Notes under the pieces: model-generated
Database searches by the model: none
What the model was told of the DNA's origin: nothing
Seen by the model: the letters and a program-made list of their open reading frames with translations, nothing else
Program-made: the position numbers and the translations under genes
Part shown: positions 44,643 through 55,400 of the stretch, one piece after another
How the letters are laid out: each line of letters begins with the position of its first letter
How positions within the stretch are numbered: the stretch's first letter is position 1
Assembly (NCBI GenBank): GCA_004565275.1
Contig: SDOX01000019.1
Location: 430,340-494,339, forward strand
Length of the DNA stretch: 64,000 nt
From: Nannochloropsis salina CCMP1776
Taxonomy: Eukaryota; Sar; Eustigmatophyceae; Eustigmatales; Monodopsidaceae
Reading direction: 5' to 3'

Positions 44643-45698
44643 TCATCGCTTCCGCTCGCGCAACAAGAAGAAGCCTTCGACACCGTCACTCTCCTCGTCC
44701 GTCTGCAAAGCCAGGAAATGGACCCCTCCCAGCTTCTCCTTGCCCTGCTCGAAGATCTGCGCCTCCACGCGGCGGATGTCGTTAAGTGTGGCCATGAGGT
44801 ACTGTGTGTCAATCCCTACCTCTAAAACCATGATGCGCTTACTAAAGTTGGCTTTGATAAAACAGAGCTCCATGCTTTGTAGCCAGGCAGCGATGGATTT
44901 GGCGCGCGAGCTGTAGATAACGAGGCCTTGCACTTGCTCATCCCGAGGCAGGGAGGCGTCGAGCTGGAAAAGCCTTCCGATACCACTGTTCTCGTAATTG
45001 ACTTCTCCGTCCAAAAACTGAGAAATCGGCAGGCACATGAAAGCGTACTTATCACCCATAAGACCGTCGGGCATGACCTCAGGCTCCCGCAGACCGAAGA
45101 CATCGTTAGAGTCTCGCATCTGGGGGTCGTAGCCAGGCAACTTGGCATAAACTTCCCGCTCTCGCTCATCTATCCAGCTATACAATGCGTTTGTGGAGCG
45201 ACTGGGGACAACGCGGACCTTAAGATCCTTGAGAGCAAGGCTGACCATGTTGAACATGGCATTGCGGAAAAAGCGTATCACCCGAGGTTTAACGGGGGCA
45301 TCTTCAATTACCTTTTCAACGAGCTTACGAAGTTCCCTACTATTGACCATGTTGCTAGGCATAGTTTCTACAGCGCGAAACTCACCTAGTGAGTCGCATA
45401 CCATCAGTTCCCAGAGTTTTTTACCGTCTTCTCCGACCACGGGCCGAGAATAGCAGTCCAATTCCCACTCCTGTGCTAGCCGCTCCTTCACAGTGTCTTG
45501 ACGTGAGGCCGTCGATTTCTGTCCAAGGCTTGCGAATACATGTCTGTGATGAATGTTGCGCTCGTGCCAAGCGTCCTGGTAATCTTGTTGACGCCGCGGC
45601 TGGCTCCGCAACGGAGAGGGGAAATAGTCGCAGAGGAAGGCCTCAAGGGGCATCAGAAAAGTTGCAAGGGCTAGAGTCTGAAGCACCAGCGCAGCCAT
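44643..45698 (-). CDS. TAB2: TAB2/ATAB2-like plastid RNA-binding protein
   Basis: TAB2 binds the psaB 5' region and is needed for translation of photosystem I reaction-centre protein in Chlamydomonas; ATAB2 does a related job in Arabidopsis. Single-exon, 351 residues, ATG at 45698. The mature part begins with the family signature QEWELDCYSRPVVGEDGKKLWEL, continues with PVKPRVIRFFRNAMFNM, then SGIGRLFQLD, YSSRAKSIAAWL, VLEVGIDTQYLM and VEAQIFEQGKEKLGGVHFLALQ, covering the whole conserved domain. The leader MAALVLQTLALATFLMPLEAF is a hydrophobic signal peptide ending in an Ala-Phe, as in the ASAFAP-type bipartite leaders of heterokont plastids; a basic, Ser/Arg/Gln-rich transit stretch follows. 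No introns. Confidence 0.92.
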   Translation of the reverse strand: MAALVLQTLALATFLMPLEAFLCDYFPSPLRSQPRRQQDYQDAWHERNIHHRHVFASLGQKSTASRQDTVKERLAQEWELDCYSRPVVGEDGKKLWELMVCDSLGEFRAVETMPSNMVNSRELRKLVEKVIEDAPVKPRVIRFFRNAMFNMVSLALKDLKVRVVPSRSTNALYSWIDEREREVYAKLPGYDPQMRDSNDVFGLREPEVMPDGLMGDKYAFMCLPISQFLDGEVNYENSGIGRLFQLDASLPRDEQVQGLVIYSSRAKSIAAWLQSMELCFIKANFSKRIMVLEVGIDTQYLMATLNDIRRVEAQIFEQGKEKLGGVHFLALQTDEESDGVEGFFLLRERKR

Positions 45699-46893
45699 GG
45701 GGCGCGTCGCTCTCCGAGCTCTGTACTACTTTACTGTGCGAGGAGTAAAATGTGTAGGAGTTTGAGCACGTACAACGGCAAGATAGTTTTGACAACAAGT
45801 AAGGAGGGTATGATGCATCTCCGGGCTCTCAGCCGCCATTCCGCGAAATCGCGTCACACGAACAAGAATAGAACGATGAGACAAAGAAGTGCTGATTTTT
45901 GTGCTCGCCTATTCTCTCCATTTTTTAAAAAGCGTGCAAGAATTTGTCTGTCGTTCAGAAATTTGCCCGCGCTCATCAGTCCGCCGCAGGCCCTCTGGCA
46001 TTGCCTCATTTGCTTCCTCTCTTTGTCGTTCCTCTTCACGTTTAGTTTTTCACCCTTTGTTTTTCATTTATGTGTTTCACCATTTCCTTTTTCCTCCCTT
46101 CATCCCATTCAAAGCATCTGGTTTTGCATCATTTTAAAGCTATACATACTATGGGAAGACTTTGGATGGTACAGGATAAAGCATGCCTCAGCTCACATCA
46201 TGTATACATATACATATGATATGAAGGCCTTCACACTCGAACGTTGTGGTCCTTTGTTCCGTGTCATGTTGTAGGTGATGAAGGTGCCAGCATATCATTC
46301 TATTGATACGTAAGTTTGACGTACGAGAGACCGGAGGCGCATGCATGAACAAGCTTTTCGTCCATTGTCCCTCAGACGTCCGGCCCCGCTTCGCTTGGCG
46401 GATGCGGAGAAGTTTTACAAACTGGGATTATTTCCTCTTTCTCTCGTTATCCTCCAATATGATCCGAGGCAAAGAAATAGAGTACGCTTCTTTAGGTGAG
46501 GACAAGTGCCCTTCGTGGCTTTTCAGTAAATTCGTTCTGCTTTCGTCGCTTCTTCTCAAGAACACAAGCACACTATGTTACATTGGTTAGTACATGCGGC
46601 CTTCACACAGCAATATATGGCCTATTTGCGTAGCACACTTTCCTTCCCGCCTTCTTTCGCCTGGCCATGCCAGTTCAGAGGAAATACAACTCTTATCCGA
46701 TCTCTGACTTCCTCAGGTTGGCAGAGGATCGAGGCAACAAAATTTATAAAGTGCGAAAGGACTACATAAGAACCGAATCAATTCGGCTCCCAGTCCTTCC
46801 TAGATGATCGAGCCTTTGGCTGCCGGTGGACACGTCTGAAGAAGAACATAACTTTCACAAGCCTTTGTAAGGCCAGCTTCCCTCTCTTCCCGA
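45699..46893. other. Intergenic, 1.2 kb
   Basis: Lies between the start of TAB2 and the end of the YacP-like gene, both on the minus strand, so it should hold the TAB2 promoter and the YacP-like 3' region. The plus strand is strongly pyrimidine-rich at about 46000-46110. Frames at 45750-46274 and 46303-46590 are open but low-complexity and match nothing I know. Confidence 0.3.
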
Positions 46894-48144
46894 CTAGTCT
46901 ACAAAGTATTCCTGGGCATCATCAAAGGACTTCTTTGTTCGCCAATCTGTTCCATCTCGTTGGAAAAGAAGCTCCCTGCGTGCCAGGTATATCTCGCGTA
47001 TGAGACTACTCGTACTCATCGTCTCCGCTCCCGACGCCAGGGATACAACCTGAATGGTACGATCGTCCGTAGCGACTTTCACACGAAGAATATCTCCAGA
47101 CTTACACAGCTCTACTGCCCTCCGCTCTATGTAAGAGTCGGCTGACTCACGCTCCCCTGTAAAAACCTCGTCAACATCGCCCTCCATGATACGAAGCTCC
47201 GAGCCAGGTGTGTGCTCGTCGTACGCCACAACTACCTTCCATCGGCGGGAATGATGTATGTAGCGCAACTGCTCCAAAAGGGCTTGCCTTGCACTCGGCA
47301 TTCCTGCTACACTCCGAGCCTTGATCATCTTGGTCCAGTTGCTGGCCAGGGGATCAAATGGAGAAAGAGAATCACAGAGTGCCACGTCAGAGGGAGAGCA
47401 TCCGGTCAGAACACTCAGCACAAGCCCTTCATATCCTCAGCAAGGTGAAGGACCATCAGTTCATTATGACAGCACATTTAAATGCACAAGCGCTTTGATT
47501 AGGTCGAAACTGAAACGAAGACGACCAGCGTAGTCACACAGAGAAACTTACTTGATGACGTTGTAACCATCTACGAGAAGATAAGTGGTGCACAAGGACG
47601 GTTTAAAAGATGCGTAATCACTGGCAATTGCCTCGCGTTGGCCCAAGTCCTTTTTTTTGCGCGCCTTCTTCGTCACAGCGGTATTTGGTCGCTCCTCCTC
47701 TTTCACAATTTTTTTCATTTGCTTTACAAATGCAATTTGTCTCCGGACAGGAATGTTAATCTGAGAGCTCACACGAGGAGCATCCTGTTGATCCCTGTGT
47801 ATCCCACCCTCGTCATTCCTCTCGTTATCGGCGGACTCTTTTCTTATGCGACCGCTAACCCGACGCTTTTTGCTCGCCCTGGATGCAAAGCATGCCACCT
47901 GTTGACGGGTTCTGCGGATCGAACAAATAAAATTTGATGCTAAAGGCCAACTGATAGGGCATGAATGGAGCGAAAGGGGATTTTTGTTAACGAGTGGCGC
48001 AGTTACGAACGCCACGCAACCATTCCATCTCATCGTTGACGTGGCGACTTCGGATATCATGGCCTTCGAGTCCATGCTGAAAAGTGCGATTGAGATAAGG
48101 ACCAATAAACCATAAAAATGACCACGGACTCTTGAACACCACAT
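46894..48144 (-). CDS. YacP/Rae1-like NYN-domain protein, probably plastid-targeted
   Basis: Two exons, 48144-47552 and 47413-46894, joined in phase 2, give 370 residues. The NYN (PIN-like) domain starts with LLVDGYNVI at the exon junction and continues with ALLEQLRYI, KVVVAYDEH (second acidic strand), FTGERESADSYIERRAVEL (the conserved E..AD.YIE of YacP) and LRVKVATDDRTIQ. In Bacillus, YacP (Rae1) is a ribosome-associated endoribonuclease; plant plastids have homologues. The N-terminus has a signal-peptide-like run (FYGLLVLISIALFSM) and later VAFVTAP, so plastid import by a bipartite leader is likely. A 60-residue Lys/Arg-rich linker precedes the domain. The acceptor at 47414-47415 was chosen by phase alone; the residues right after VDGYNVI may differ slightly. 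Confidence 0.78.
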
Positions 48145-48656
48145 TTTTGGCCAAACAATCTTTCAATTGCCTCTCAGAACTATATAGAGCTAAAATGCGA
48201 GTTGTCCATCACCGGGAGCGTGGAAAAGTCGTACCGATCTTGGTATAAAAAGACGATTTGTTTATCGACAAAATGTAATTCGTAGAGAATGCAAGCGATA
48301 AATGCTTCTGCGAAAATAAACCTGATGCGATGGATGAAGAAAGAGTAACAGCCGCGTGCTTGTTAGAAAATAGTGCCCTGTCTGAGGTGGGATCGCAGAG
48401 GGCTCGCCTCGGGCGGAGGCGGCGACTCGGAGGAAGATAATATCCACCCTGCGCTGCCAGACTGCCTTGCCGGCCCCTTCCACCTGTCTACTGCTCTTCC
48501 TTACTCACTTTCACCATGTGCGAGCGTCAAGATGAAACTGTACGAGGCTGGCCTTTGATAAGCTTTGTTCACAGAAACCTCATTGCATTTCCTTCACACA
48601 GGGGCACTTTCACGTAAAACAGGAGCCTCGTTGGGCGGTGGAGGGTGCTTTTTGTT
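48145..48656. promoter_or_regulatory. Divergent intergenic region, YacP-like / HCF101
   Basis: About 510 bp between two divergent genes for likely plastid proteins. It should hold both promoters. A GC-rich patch lies at 48385-48430. If HCF101 has an upstream exon coding for a fuller leader, it would be here, but no clear one is seen. Confidence 0.35.
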
Positions 48657-50567
48657 ATGACATACCGCCATTATGGCCATTTCAGAGCCTTACTTTCCAT
48701 TTATTTTCTCGGGAAATATCTTCCAAGCAGTGGCTTTATACAAAAGCATCACGTGTCAATTTTTGGGACGTCGTCTTCGAGCAACAAACCAACCAGCACT
48801 GCTCTGTATCGATACGCACCGTCCGTGAGTCAACATTTCATTGCCAGCACTCCATTCCATGAGAAACTTGCAATTGTGTCCGCTGACCGAAACTTGGTCG
48901 AAACGTCATCTGTGATTACTTCAAGCAGTGAGAAGAATATCGCACAAGTAGTCACTCAGCTCCGGCAAGTCATGGATCCTGATTTGGGCTCTGATGTCGT
49001 CACTCTAGGCTTTATCAAGAACCTGACGATTGACGGAGCGACTGGCAGAGTCAGTTTTGTCCTAGAACTCACAACTCCCGCATGCCCTGTAAAAGATGAC
49101 CTCAAGGCACAGGCTACGCAAGTTGTCGAAACACTTCCTTGGGTTACGAAAGCAGATGTTATTCTGTCCGCACGGCCAATCACAGCGGAAAATAGCGCTG
49201 GAGCAGATATGAAGGCCACTGGTTTGTCACTGGTGAATAATGTCATAGCTGTTTCCAGTTGTAAAGGAGGTGTGGGAAAATCTACTACCGCTGTCAATCT
49301 TGCGTTTGCGTTGGACCGGCAGGGCGCCAAGGTCGGCATTTTGGACGCTGACATCTATGGTCCAAGTCTCCCTACAATGGTAGCACCCGATACAGAGATG
49401 GTGGAATTTGTGGAAAGTCAGATTCGACCGATGGTCCGACAGACCGGATTGGACGCTGAGGGACAACCGAAAGGGGTGAAACTTATGAGTTTCGGATACG
49501 TAAATCCCGGCGCAGCCGCTGTCATGCGCGGCCCTATGGTGATTCAGCTTATAAATCAGCTGCTGACGCTTACCAGCTGGGGTGAGCTTGATTACCTGGT
49601 CATAGACATGCCACCAGGTACTGGAGACATCCCCCTCACCCTCTGTCAATCTCTGAATATAACGGCCGCAGTCATCGTCACTACCCCGCAGCGGCTGAGT
49701 TTCACGGACGTGGTCAAAGGGGTGGATATGTTTGATACAGTTAATGTGCCATGTGTCGCAGTGGTCGAGAACATGGCGTATGCAGATGTATCAGCTCTTG
49801 ATTACGTCGATAGTCGCGAAGATATGAACAGAAACGGGGGCGTTGCGGGGGCGTGGCAACGCCTGCGACAAGATATAGAGGACGTCCTAGAGGATGAGGA
49901 TGGAATTAGGACCGGTAAACGTGCCGTAGTGGACGATCTCATAACCGTGGTACAACGACGGCTGCGGGAAGACAGAATCGCAAGACCCTTGTTCGGACAG
50001 GGCCATAGGCAGCGGCTGGCAGACATGTGGGGCTTGGATAACACGGTTTCCCTACCAGTGCTTGAGGAAGTGAGTAAATCTGGGGATTCGGGCACTCCTC
50101 TTGTTGTAAGTGAACCTGACTCATCGTCCGCCCAGATCTTCATGGACTTAGCCGGGCGTGTAGTTCGCGAAGTTGCAAAGCTCCGCTACGATCGCTCCCG
50201 CCTCCGCCCATCTGTGACCTATCTTCCTGTGGAGCATGTGATTGCAGTGACACTGCATGGTGCCGCAGGCCTCACAGACGATGGACATATGGAAAGCGAT
50301 ATATCGCCCCCGCAAAAAATAGCACCAGCTGCCCTGAGGCGCCAGTGTAGGTGCGCAATGTGCGTAGAAGAAATGACTGGTCGACAACTTTTACAACCTG
50401 AGACAATTTCAGAGGATATCAAACCTGTAGAAATCGGTGCGGTGGGCAATTATGCGATTGGAATCACATGGACAGACGGGCACAAGTCACTGTTTCCCTA
50501 TCGGAGCTTTGTGGACGGATATGACACGAGGTCAGATCGTAAAGCAAGCGAAGAGATAGAATTTTGA
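48657..50567 (+). CDS. HCF101: HCF101, Mrp/Nbp35-type Fe-S cluster carrier
   Basis: HCF101 is a plastid P-loop protein that binds and delivers [4Fe-4S] clusters, and in Arabidopsis is required for photosystem I. Single exon, 636 residues from the ATG at 48657. Three domains in order: the FSC/DUF59 domain (about residues 98-175, VMDPDLGSDVVTLGFIKNL and TTPACPVKD), the Mrp ATPase (about 190-480) with deviant Walker A SSCKGGVGKSTTAVNLA, LDADIYGPSLPTMV and IDMPPGTGDIPLTL, and a C-terminal DUF971 domain (about 528-620, GNYAIGITWTDGHKSLFPY). After VENMAY the domain carries an acidic insertion (about residues 385-440) with no counterpart I recall in the plant protein. The first 70 residues are Ser/His/Tyr-rich and likely a leader, though its signal part is less hydrophobic than in TAB2. 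The DUF971 arrangement matches plant HCF101 rather than mitochondrial Ind1. Confidence 0.93.
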   Translation: MTYRHYGHFRALLSIYFLGKYLPSSGFIQKHHVSIFGTSSSSNKPTSTALYRYAPSVSQHFIASTPFHEKLAIVSADRNLVETSSVITSSSEKNIAQVVTQLRQVMDPDLGSDVVTLGFIKNLTIDGATGRVSFVLELTTPACPVKDDLKAQATQVVETLPWVTKADVILSARPITAENSAGADMKATGLSLVNNVIAVSSCKGGVGKSTTAVNLAFALDRQGAKVGILDADIYGPSLPTMVAPDTEMVEFVESQIRPMVRQTGLDAEGQPKGVKLMSFGYVNPGAAAVMRGPMVIQLINQLLTLTSWGELDYLVIDMPPGTGDIPLTLCQSLNITAAVIVTTPQRLSFTDVVKGVDMFDTVNVPCVAVVENMAYADVSALDYVDSREDMNRNGGVAGAWQRLRQDIEDVLEDEDGIRTGKRAVVDDLITVVQRRLREDRIARPLFGQGHRQRLADMWGLDNTVSLPVLEEVSKSGDSGTPLVVSEPDSSSAQIFMDLAGRVVREVAKLRYDRSRLRPSVTYLPVEHVIAVTLHGAAGLTDDGHMESDISPPQKIAPAALRRQCRCAMCVEEMTGRQLLQPETISEDIKPVEIGAVGNYAIGITWTDGHKSLFPYRSFVDGYDTRSDRKASEEIEF

Positions 50568-50580
50568 ACGTTGTCGTCCA

Positions 50581-50717
50581 TGGAATGAAGGAAAAATGCT
50601 CATTTGAAGAGATGAAATGATTTATTGTAACAAAAGAACACAACATCAACAAAACACGTGGTATGAAGGAAAATTGCTCATTTGAAGCGACAAAGGTAAT
50701 CAAATGTAACAAAGAAA
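50581..50717. repeat. Imperfect 57-60-bp direct repeat between two convergent genes
   Basis: Sequence at about 50581-50639 recurs at about 50659-50717. Both begin TGG(A/T)ATGAAGGAAAA, share GCTCATTTGAAG and end in TGTAACAAA(A)GAA. They lie in the shared 3' flank of HCF101 and TruB, so both may fall in transcript ends or polyadenylation regions. Confidence 0.75.
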
Positions 50718-50802
50718 AGGCGGAAGATGTGTGGAACACCCTTTCCTGTCAATGTCCTTAGACGTCGTCCGCAAATTGTGAAGTTGCATGTTCTTTACCT
50801 AT

Positions 50803-51867
50803 CTATTGCGGGCAATCACTCGAAGCTGCATACATGTCATCTCTTAGGTTAATGAGATGCTGGACAACAGCTTCAGCGTCGTTTTTCCATACCTCCTCAG
50901 GTAGGCAGTCATCCAGAGATAAAGGTCCGTGCTTCGTGCGAATAAGGGCGGTCATATGAGCCCGCGCGTTAACGGACCGAGCTACGTCGGATATTAAGGA
51001 TCGCACGTACGTTCCCCCTTGACACTCAATCGCCAGGCCAAAGTATGGCCACTCCAACCTATGTCCTGTTTCGTCTTCTGCATGAATGAGGTCGAGACGA
51101 TCAACCTGCACAGCCCGTGGTTCAGTTTCCACATCCTCTCCCTGACGGGCCAGCTCGTACAGTCGTTTTCCTTTCCTCCTGAGCGCAGAGTAAACTGGTG
51201 GACGCTGCATTATACAACCTCGAAAGGAGACCAACGCTTCTTCGAGACTGTCCGGTGTCACATGCGACACGTCGACGGTCTCGGTTATCGTACCAGTCGC
51301 ATCCATAGTGTCGTATTCAGAACCAAGCAGCCCAACAGCTCGATATGCTTTGGATCCCTTCAGATACAAATTGAGACCTTGACAGCCTCTGCCTACACCC
51401 AGAACCAATACTCCTGTAGCCATGGGATCCAGAGTCCCTCCGTGACCCACTTTTACTTTCACTTTAACCCCAGCACGACGCCGAGCTTCTTTCTCTAGAA
51501 GACCACGAACTTTCTGTACCACATCATTACTGGTCCAATTCCTTGGTTTAAAAATCGCAACAAGACCATTCATGTTCAGAGGAGGAAGCTCCGCCGTAGT
51601 ACCGGGGGTCGCGCCTCGGGCTGTACACATTCTCTCGTATCTGGCCAAATATTTACGCTCCTTACAGCTCCTAGTCGGAGATAGACTGCGAAAATTTGAA
51701 ACCTTCAAGTTTGCCGGGCAGAATGAAGACATTGTCGGAAGTCTGAATGTAGGCTTGATAAATGCTTTTCGACTAGAATACATGCTGTAATCAGCTTTGC
51801 TCTGTGTAACGATGTTCAGAAGTAGCACACAGAATTTCAGATGGTAGCAGTGCTTCCACCTCATCAT
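50803..51867 (-). CDS. TruB-type tRNA pseudouridine-55 synthase, probably organellar
   Basis: Converts U55 in the T loop of tRNA to pseudouridine. Single exon, 354 residues, ATG at 51867. The catalytic motif VGHGGTLDPMATGVLVLGVG holds the catalytic Asp. Other TruB landmarks: NGLVAIFKPRNWTSNDVV, KAYRAVGLLGSEYDTMDATG, QRPPVYSALRRKGKRLYELAR and IECQGGTYVRSLISDVA. The C-terminal PUA domain of bacterial enzymes is missing or very short: only about 45 residues follow the RSL motif. The first 100 residues are extra. They start with a hydrophobic run (FCVLLLNIV), then RKAFIKPTFRLP, which resembles an Ala-Phe plastid cleavage motif followed by a basic transit stretch, so a plastid location is likely; mitochondria remain possible. 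Confidence 0.92.
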   Translation of the reverse strand: MMRWKHCYHLKFCVLLLNIVTQSKADYSMYSSRKAFIKPTFRLPTMSSFCPANLKVSNFRSLSPTRSCKERKYLARYERMCTARGATPGTTAELPPLNMNGLVAIFKPRNWTSNDVVQKVRGLLEKEARRRAGVKVKVKVGHGGTLDPMATGVLVLGVGRGCQGLNLYLKGSKAYRAVGLLGSEYDTMDATGTITETVDVSHVTPDSLEEALVSFRGCIMQRPPVYSALRRKGKRLYELARQGEDVETEPRAVQVDRLDLIHAEDETGHRLEWPYFGLAIECQGGTYVRSLISDVARSVNARAHMTALIRTKHGPLSLDDCLPEEVWKNDAEAVVQHLINLRDDMYAASSDCPQ

Positions 51868-52445
51868 TCTCGAGAACAGCGTCTACAAAAAGAATATGTT
51901 GAATGACGTGTGTGCTTAATAAGAGATTAATTTTATCGTTGCCGATGGGTGACTTCAGACAGCGTGGACCACGCACAAGTAACAATTGCGCGGATTGACG
52001 AATGCGATGTGAACATATTTAGGATATTCATCGAAGTCATCATACCAAACGGCGAACCCAAGCAACGCTATGAAAAGGACGGCCTGATTGGAGGCTTAGC
52101 CGGGAGGCCGAGACTTGCCGCCCACGCTCTCTCCAGCCTGAGACCTCCCCCCCGTGCCCCTCCCTGCCCACAGTGCTCGCCTTTGTGTGAACGCATGTAG
52201 CAGGCTCGACGGGGAAACGAGCTTTTCAAAAAATGCGTCTCAACATGGCGGTCACGAGGCCTAGTCGCTCGCTGGCGCACAGTATTCACATCTTGGGTGC
52301 CTGCGGAACGCAGGCGTGAAATGGCTGAGGCTCCGGCGGAGTCGCCGAAGTTGCCGCCAAGAAACATGGCGCCTTTTCTGTGAACTCTGTGTGTTATTTA
52401 TCTAGTCTCATAAATGACACAACAAATTACAGAAATCTCGACTAG
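51868..52445. promoter_or_regulatory. Divergent intergenic region, TruB / Ctf4
   Basis: About 580 bp between divergent starts. A GC- and C-rich patch lies at 52100-52180. No recognisable frame or repeat. Confidence 0.35.
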
Positions 52446-55400
52446 ATGGAGGGAAAAATAGGAGAGGACGCAGAATCTATGTGTGATCAGAATGCTCAAT
52501 CACATAAAGGAGCAGCCGAAATTCCCCTCATCAAAGATGACGCACCATTATTACCCTTGGCGCTCGAAGAACTTTTAGTGGAAGGCTCATGCATGTCTTT
52601 TGCGAAGCCCAGTGGGGGGATGGAAAAATTTTCGTGGGCATGTAGCCCAGATGGTGAAATACAGGTACGTCCCACAACTGGACGCATGGTGTTGATTAAT
52701 TCATGGCTTGCTTTTAAAAATGCGAATCCCCCTGTCCATAAAAGGCGGAGGATTGTGATGTATCGAAAACCGCTTAGAGTGGTCACTCGAGAAAGTGTGA
52801 TGATAAGATTTAGAGAGTACAGTTTTGATATTCTTCTGAGGTACTTGGCCAGTGTTTTGGTCGCAAGCATAACCTGTCGAGTAGTTTCGACGATGTCGTC
52901 TCTAGCGCAAACAAGAATGTTTCGTCATCATCTTCCCCTGCGTATGGTCTCACATCTATGCCTCTCACGTTACCGACAACGACGTGACAGATTATAGATC
53001 TGTGCACCGGAACCGTGGCTGTTGATCCCACCACTCAGGGCCCTGTGAAACTCACGGCGGTGGACGGGACGCCTATTTGCCTGGCTCTTACTAGGGAACA
53101 GACAGCTCTTGCCATCGGTATGGAATCAGGCAAGGTCGAATACAATAGGGTTTCTTGGGAGAACGGTGTACCAGAGTTCCACTTCGAAGACTTTTTGGTC
53201 AGGTGTACGTCGGCAGTACGGGATATCGCCTTGAGCCCGACAAGCAAGTGGGCGGCTGTCGGTTCAGGGGACCTCGAATTGCGGTTGATCGAGGTACAGA
53301 GCCGAAAAGCTACACCCTTGAGAAAGCACGACGGAAGCGTTCGCAGCTTGTGCTTTGATCCAAAGGTGTGTGCAAAGCCTTCTAAAATCGTTCAGAGTCC
53401 TTTCTCCCCCCCCGTCACGCAAAGTTAAAGAGGCCTATACTTTTTTTCCCGCCATCCATCTGTGGTAATCATGACATGACTTATTAATGTGACATCTCTT
53501 GAACGTTTTTGCAGGAGGAATTTCTGGTCTCGCTGGGCACTGATGGTTGCGTCTTGATCTGGGATTTGGCTACCAAGCACTGCATTTTCAGCAAGAAAGT
53601 TTTCGAGGGAGACAGCACCTACAATCTGCAACCTGGGATACCCAAGGCCGCGTGGAGTCCTGACGGTTCTGTTCTAGCTCTACCCGGCTCTCGGCACCCA
53701 CAGCTGCTAGAGCGCGGGACCTGGAGAGTAGTGGACTCTTCTGCATCGCGGCTTGCTCACACAGCCGAGATATCAGTCCTTGCTTGGGCCCCCGATGGTC
53801 ATTTACTGGCTTCAGCTGGCGAAGACCGACGCCTTGTGATATGGGCGGTACCTCAATGTGGTGGTCCAGCATTAATACCGGCACAAATTTACATGGATAA
53901 AGAAAGCGTGAACGAGGGCGTAGTGGGTGCCTTGCGCTCTCGAGCGTTGCGACAGTTACAATGGATTGAGATGCGGCAGCTGGCAGTCTTGGACTGCATG
54001 GGCTTTTTTGGCATTAAAAATGTGCCTGAAGATGCCATATCAACTTTGTTATCTTCAAGTGTGCAGGTGATATCAGAATTGAAGGGCTCGAAGAGAGACG
54101 CTGCCACGGAAGATGCAGCTCCTGGGGAGTCTCGCAGAATGACTCAAACGCCTGAATTGGAAAGGCATGAGGAAAAAGAAAGAGCATCCTTAAATAAAAA
54201 CGTTGAGACTCCGGAAAAGAGAAGTCTCTCTCTCCATAGAGACAAGCACATAGAATGGACACATGAAGGCGGTGAGGGTTTTGAGGAAGAGGAGTCAGCT
54301 CCAGACGACGAGCCTGATGTCCTGGACTTTGACCACATTAAGGAAGAGCGTGAGACAATACCGCCATGTTCTCACTTGCAGGGGCCATTCTTACCATCCA
54401 GTAGCCCTGTGGATGCCCTAAAGCGCTTTTTGGTCTGGAACCTTGTTGGAAATATTGTTTCCCAAAATTTGGGAGACCACAATGTGATTGAGATCGAGTT
54501 CGCGGACGCGAGCCGTCGGCCCATCCGCTTTACGGACCACTACCGCTTCAATATGGGCTCCATGGCCGAGGAGGGGGCAATTTTTGCCAGTGCAACACTG
54601 GAGGAAATTATCCCGGACAAAGGAGATAAGCAAGTGGAGAACAAGGATGAGGAGCGCAGCACAGTTTTCTTCCGACCCTTCGCCAACTACTCCGCCAAAA
54701 ATCAATGGCTCTACACGCTACCCAAGAAAGAAGGAGCACTTTGCGTGGCTGTTGGTGCACGCTGGACAGCTGTGGCCACCACACGACAGTGGGTGCGGCT
54801 CTTCACATTTAGCGGGCTACAAGAGGGCGTCCTGGCCATGCCGGGTCCTGTTGTCACCATGGTGGGACAAGGGGAACTGCTTGCCGTATTTTATCACGGA
54901 GGAATTCCTCTCATTAACCATAGCACAGGATCGGCTTCGCAGTCTCTTCACTATCAGCTCCTAGATATACGGCGTACTGTTGTAGTCTCGCAAGGCCCTG
55001 TCTGCCTCTCCCCAGACTCCTTGTTAATTTGGGCGGGATTCGACAATTCGGACATGCTTCATATAATGGACTCCGAGGGTTTACTGTCAAGCCTCGTGCG
55101 CGGCTTTTCTTGGCATTGGACGCCTATTCTGGAATCAAGTCCTCTGCGCAGGAACAAAATGGACTCGTTTTGGCCCGTAGGTGTCTTTAATGGCAGTCTC
55201 ATGTGTTCGCTTCTGAGAGGCGGCGACGAGCATCCTCCAACCAATCCCAAACCTTTGATATCATCCCTGCCCTTTAAGCCCCCCTTTGTAACGAGCAACA
55301 ACGATCATGCTCTTCTCAAACTTGAGGAAGCACGCTTTCTGAGCAAAACATTCTTGTGTCAGAAGCTGTATCAGCAGGAAGTCCTGGCCTCCGAAAGCTT

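Noticed and set aside
45750-46274. Open plus-strand frame of 174 codons
   Set aside because: Phe/Ser/Leu/Pro-rich from a pyrimidine tract, no domain, and located in the promoter region of TAB2; most likely chance.
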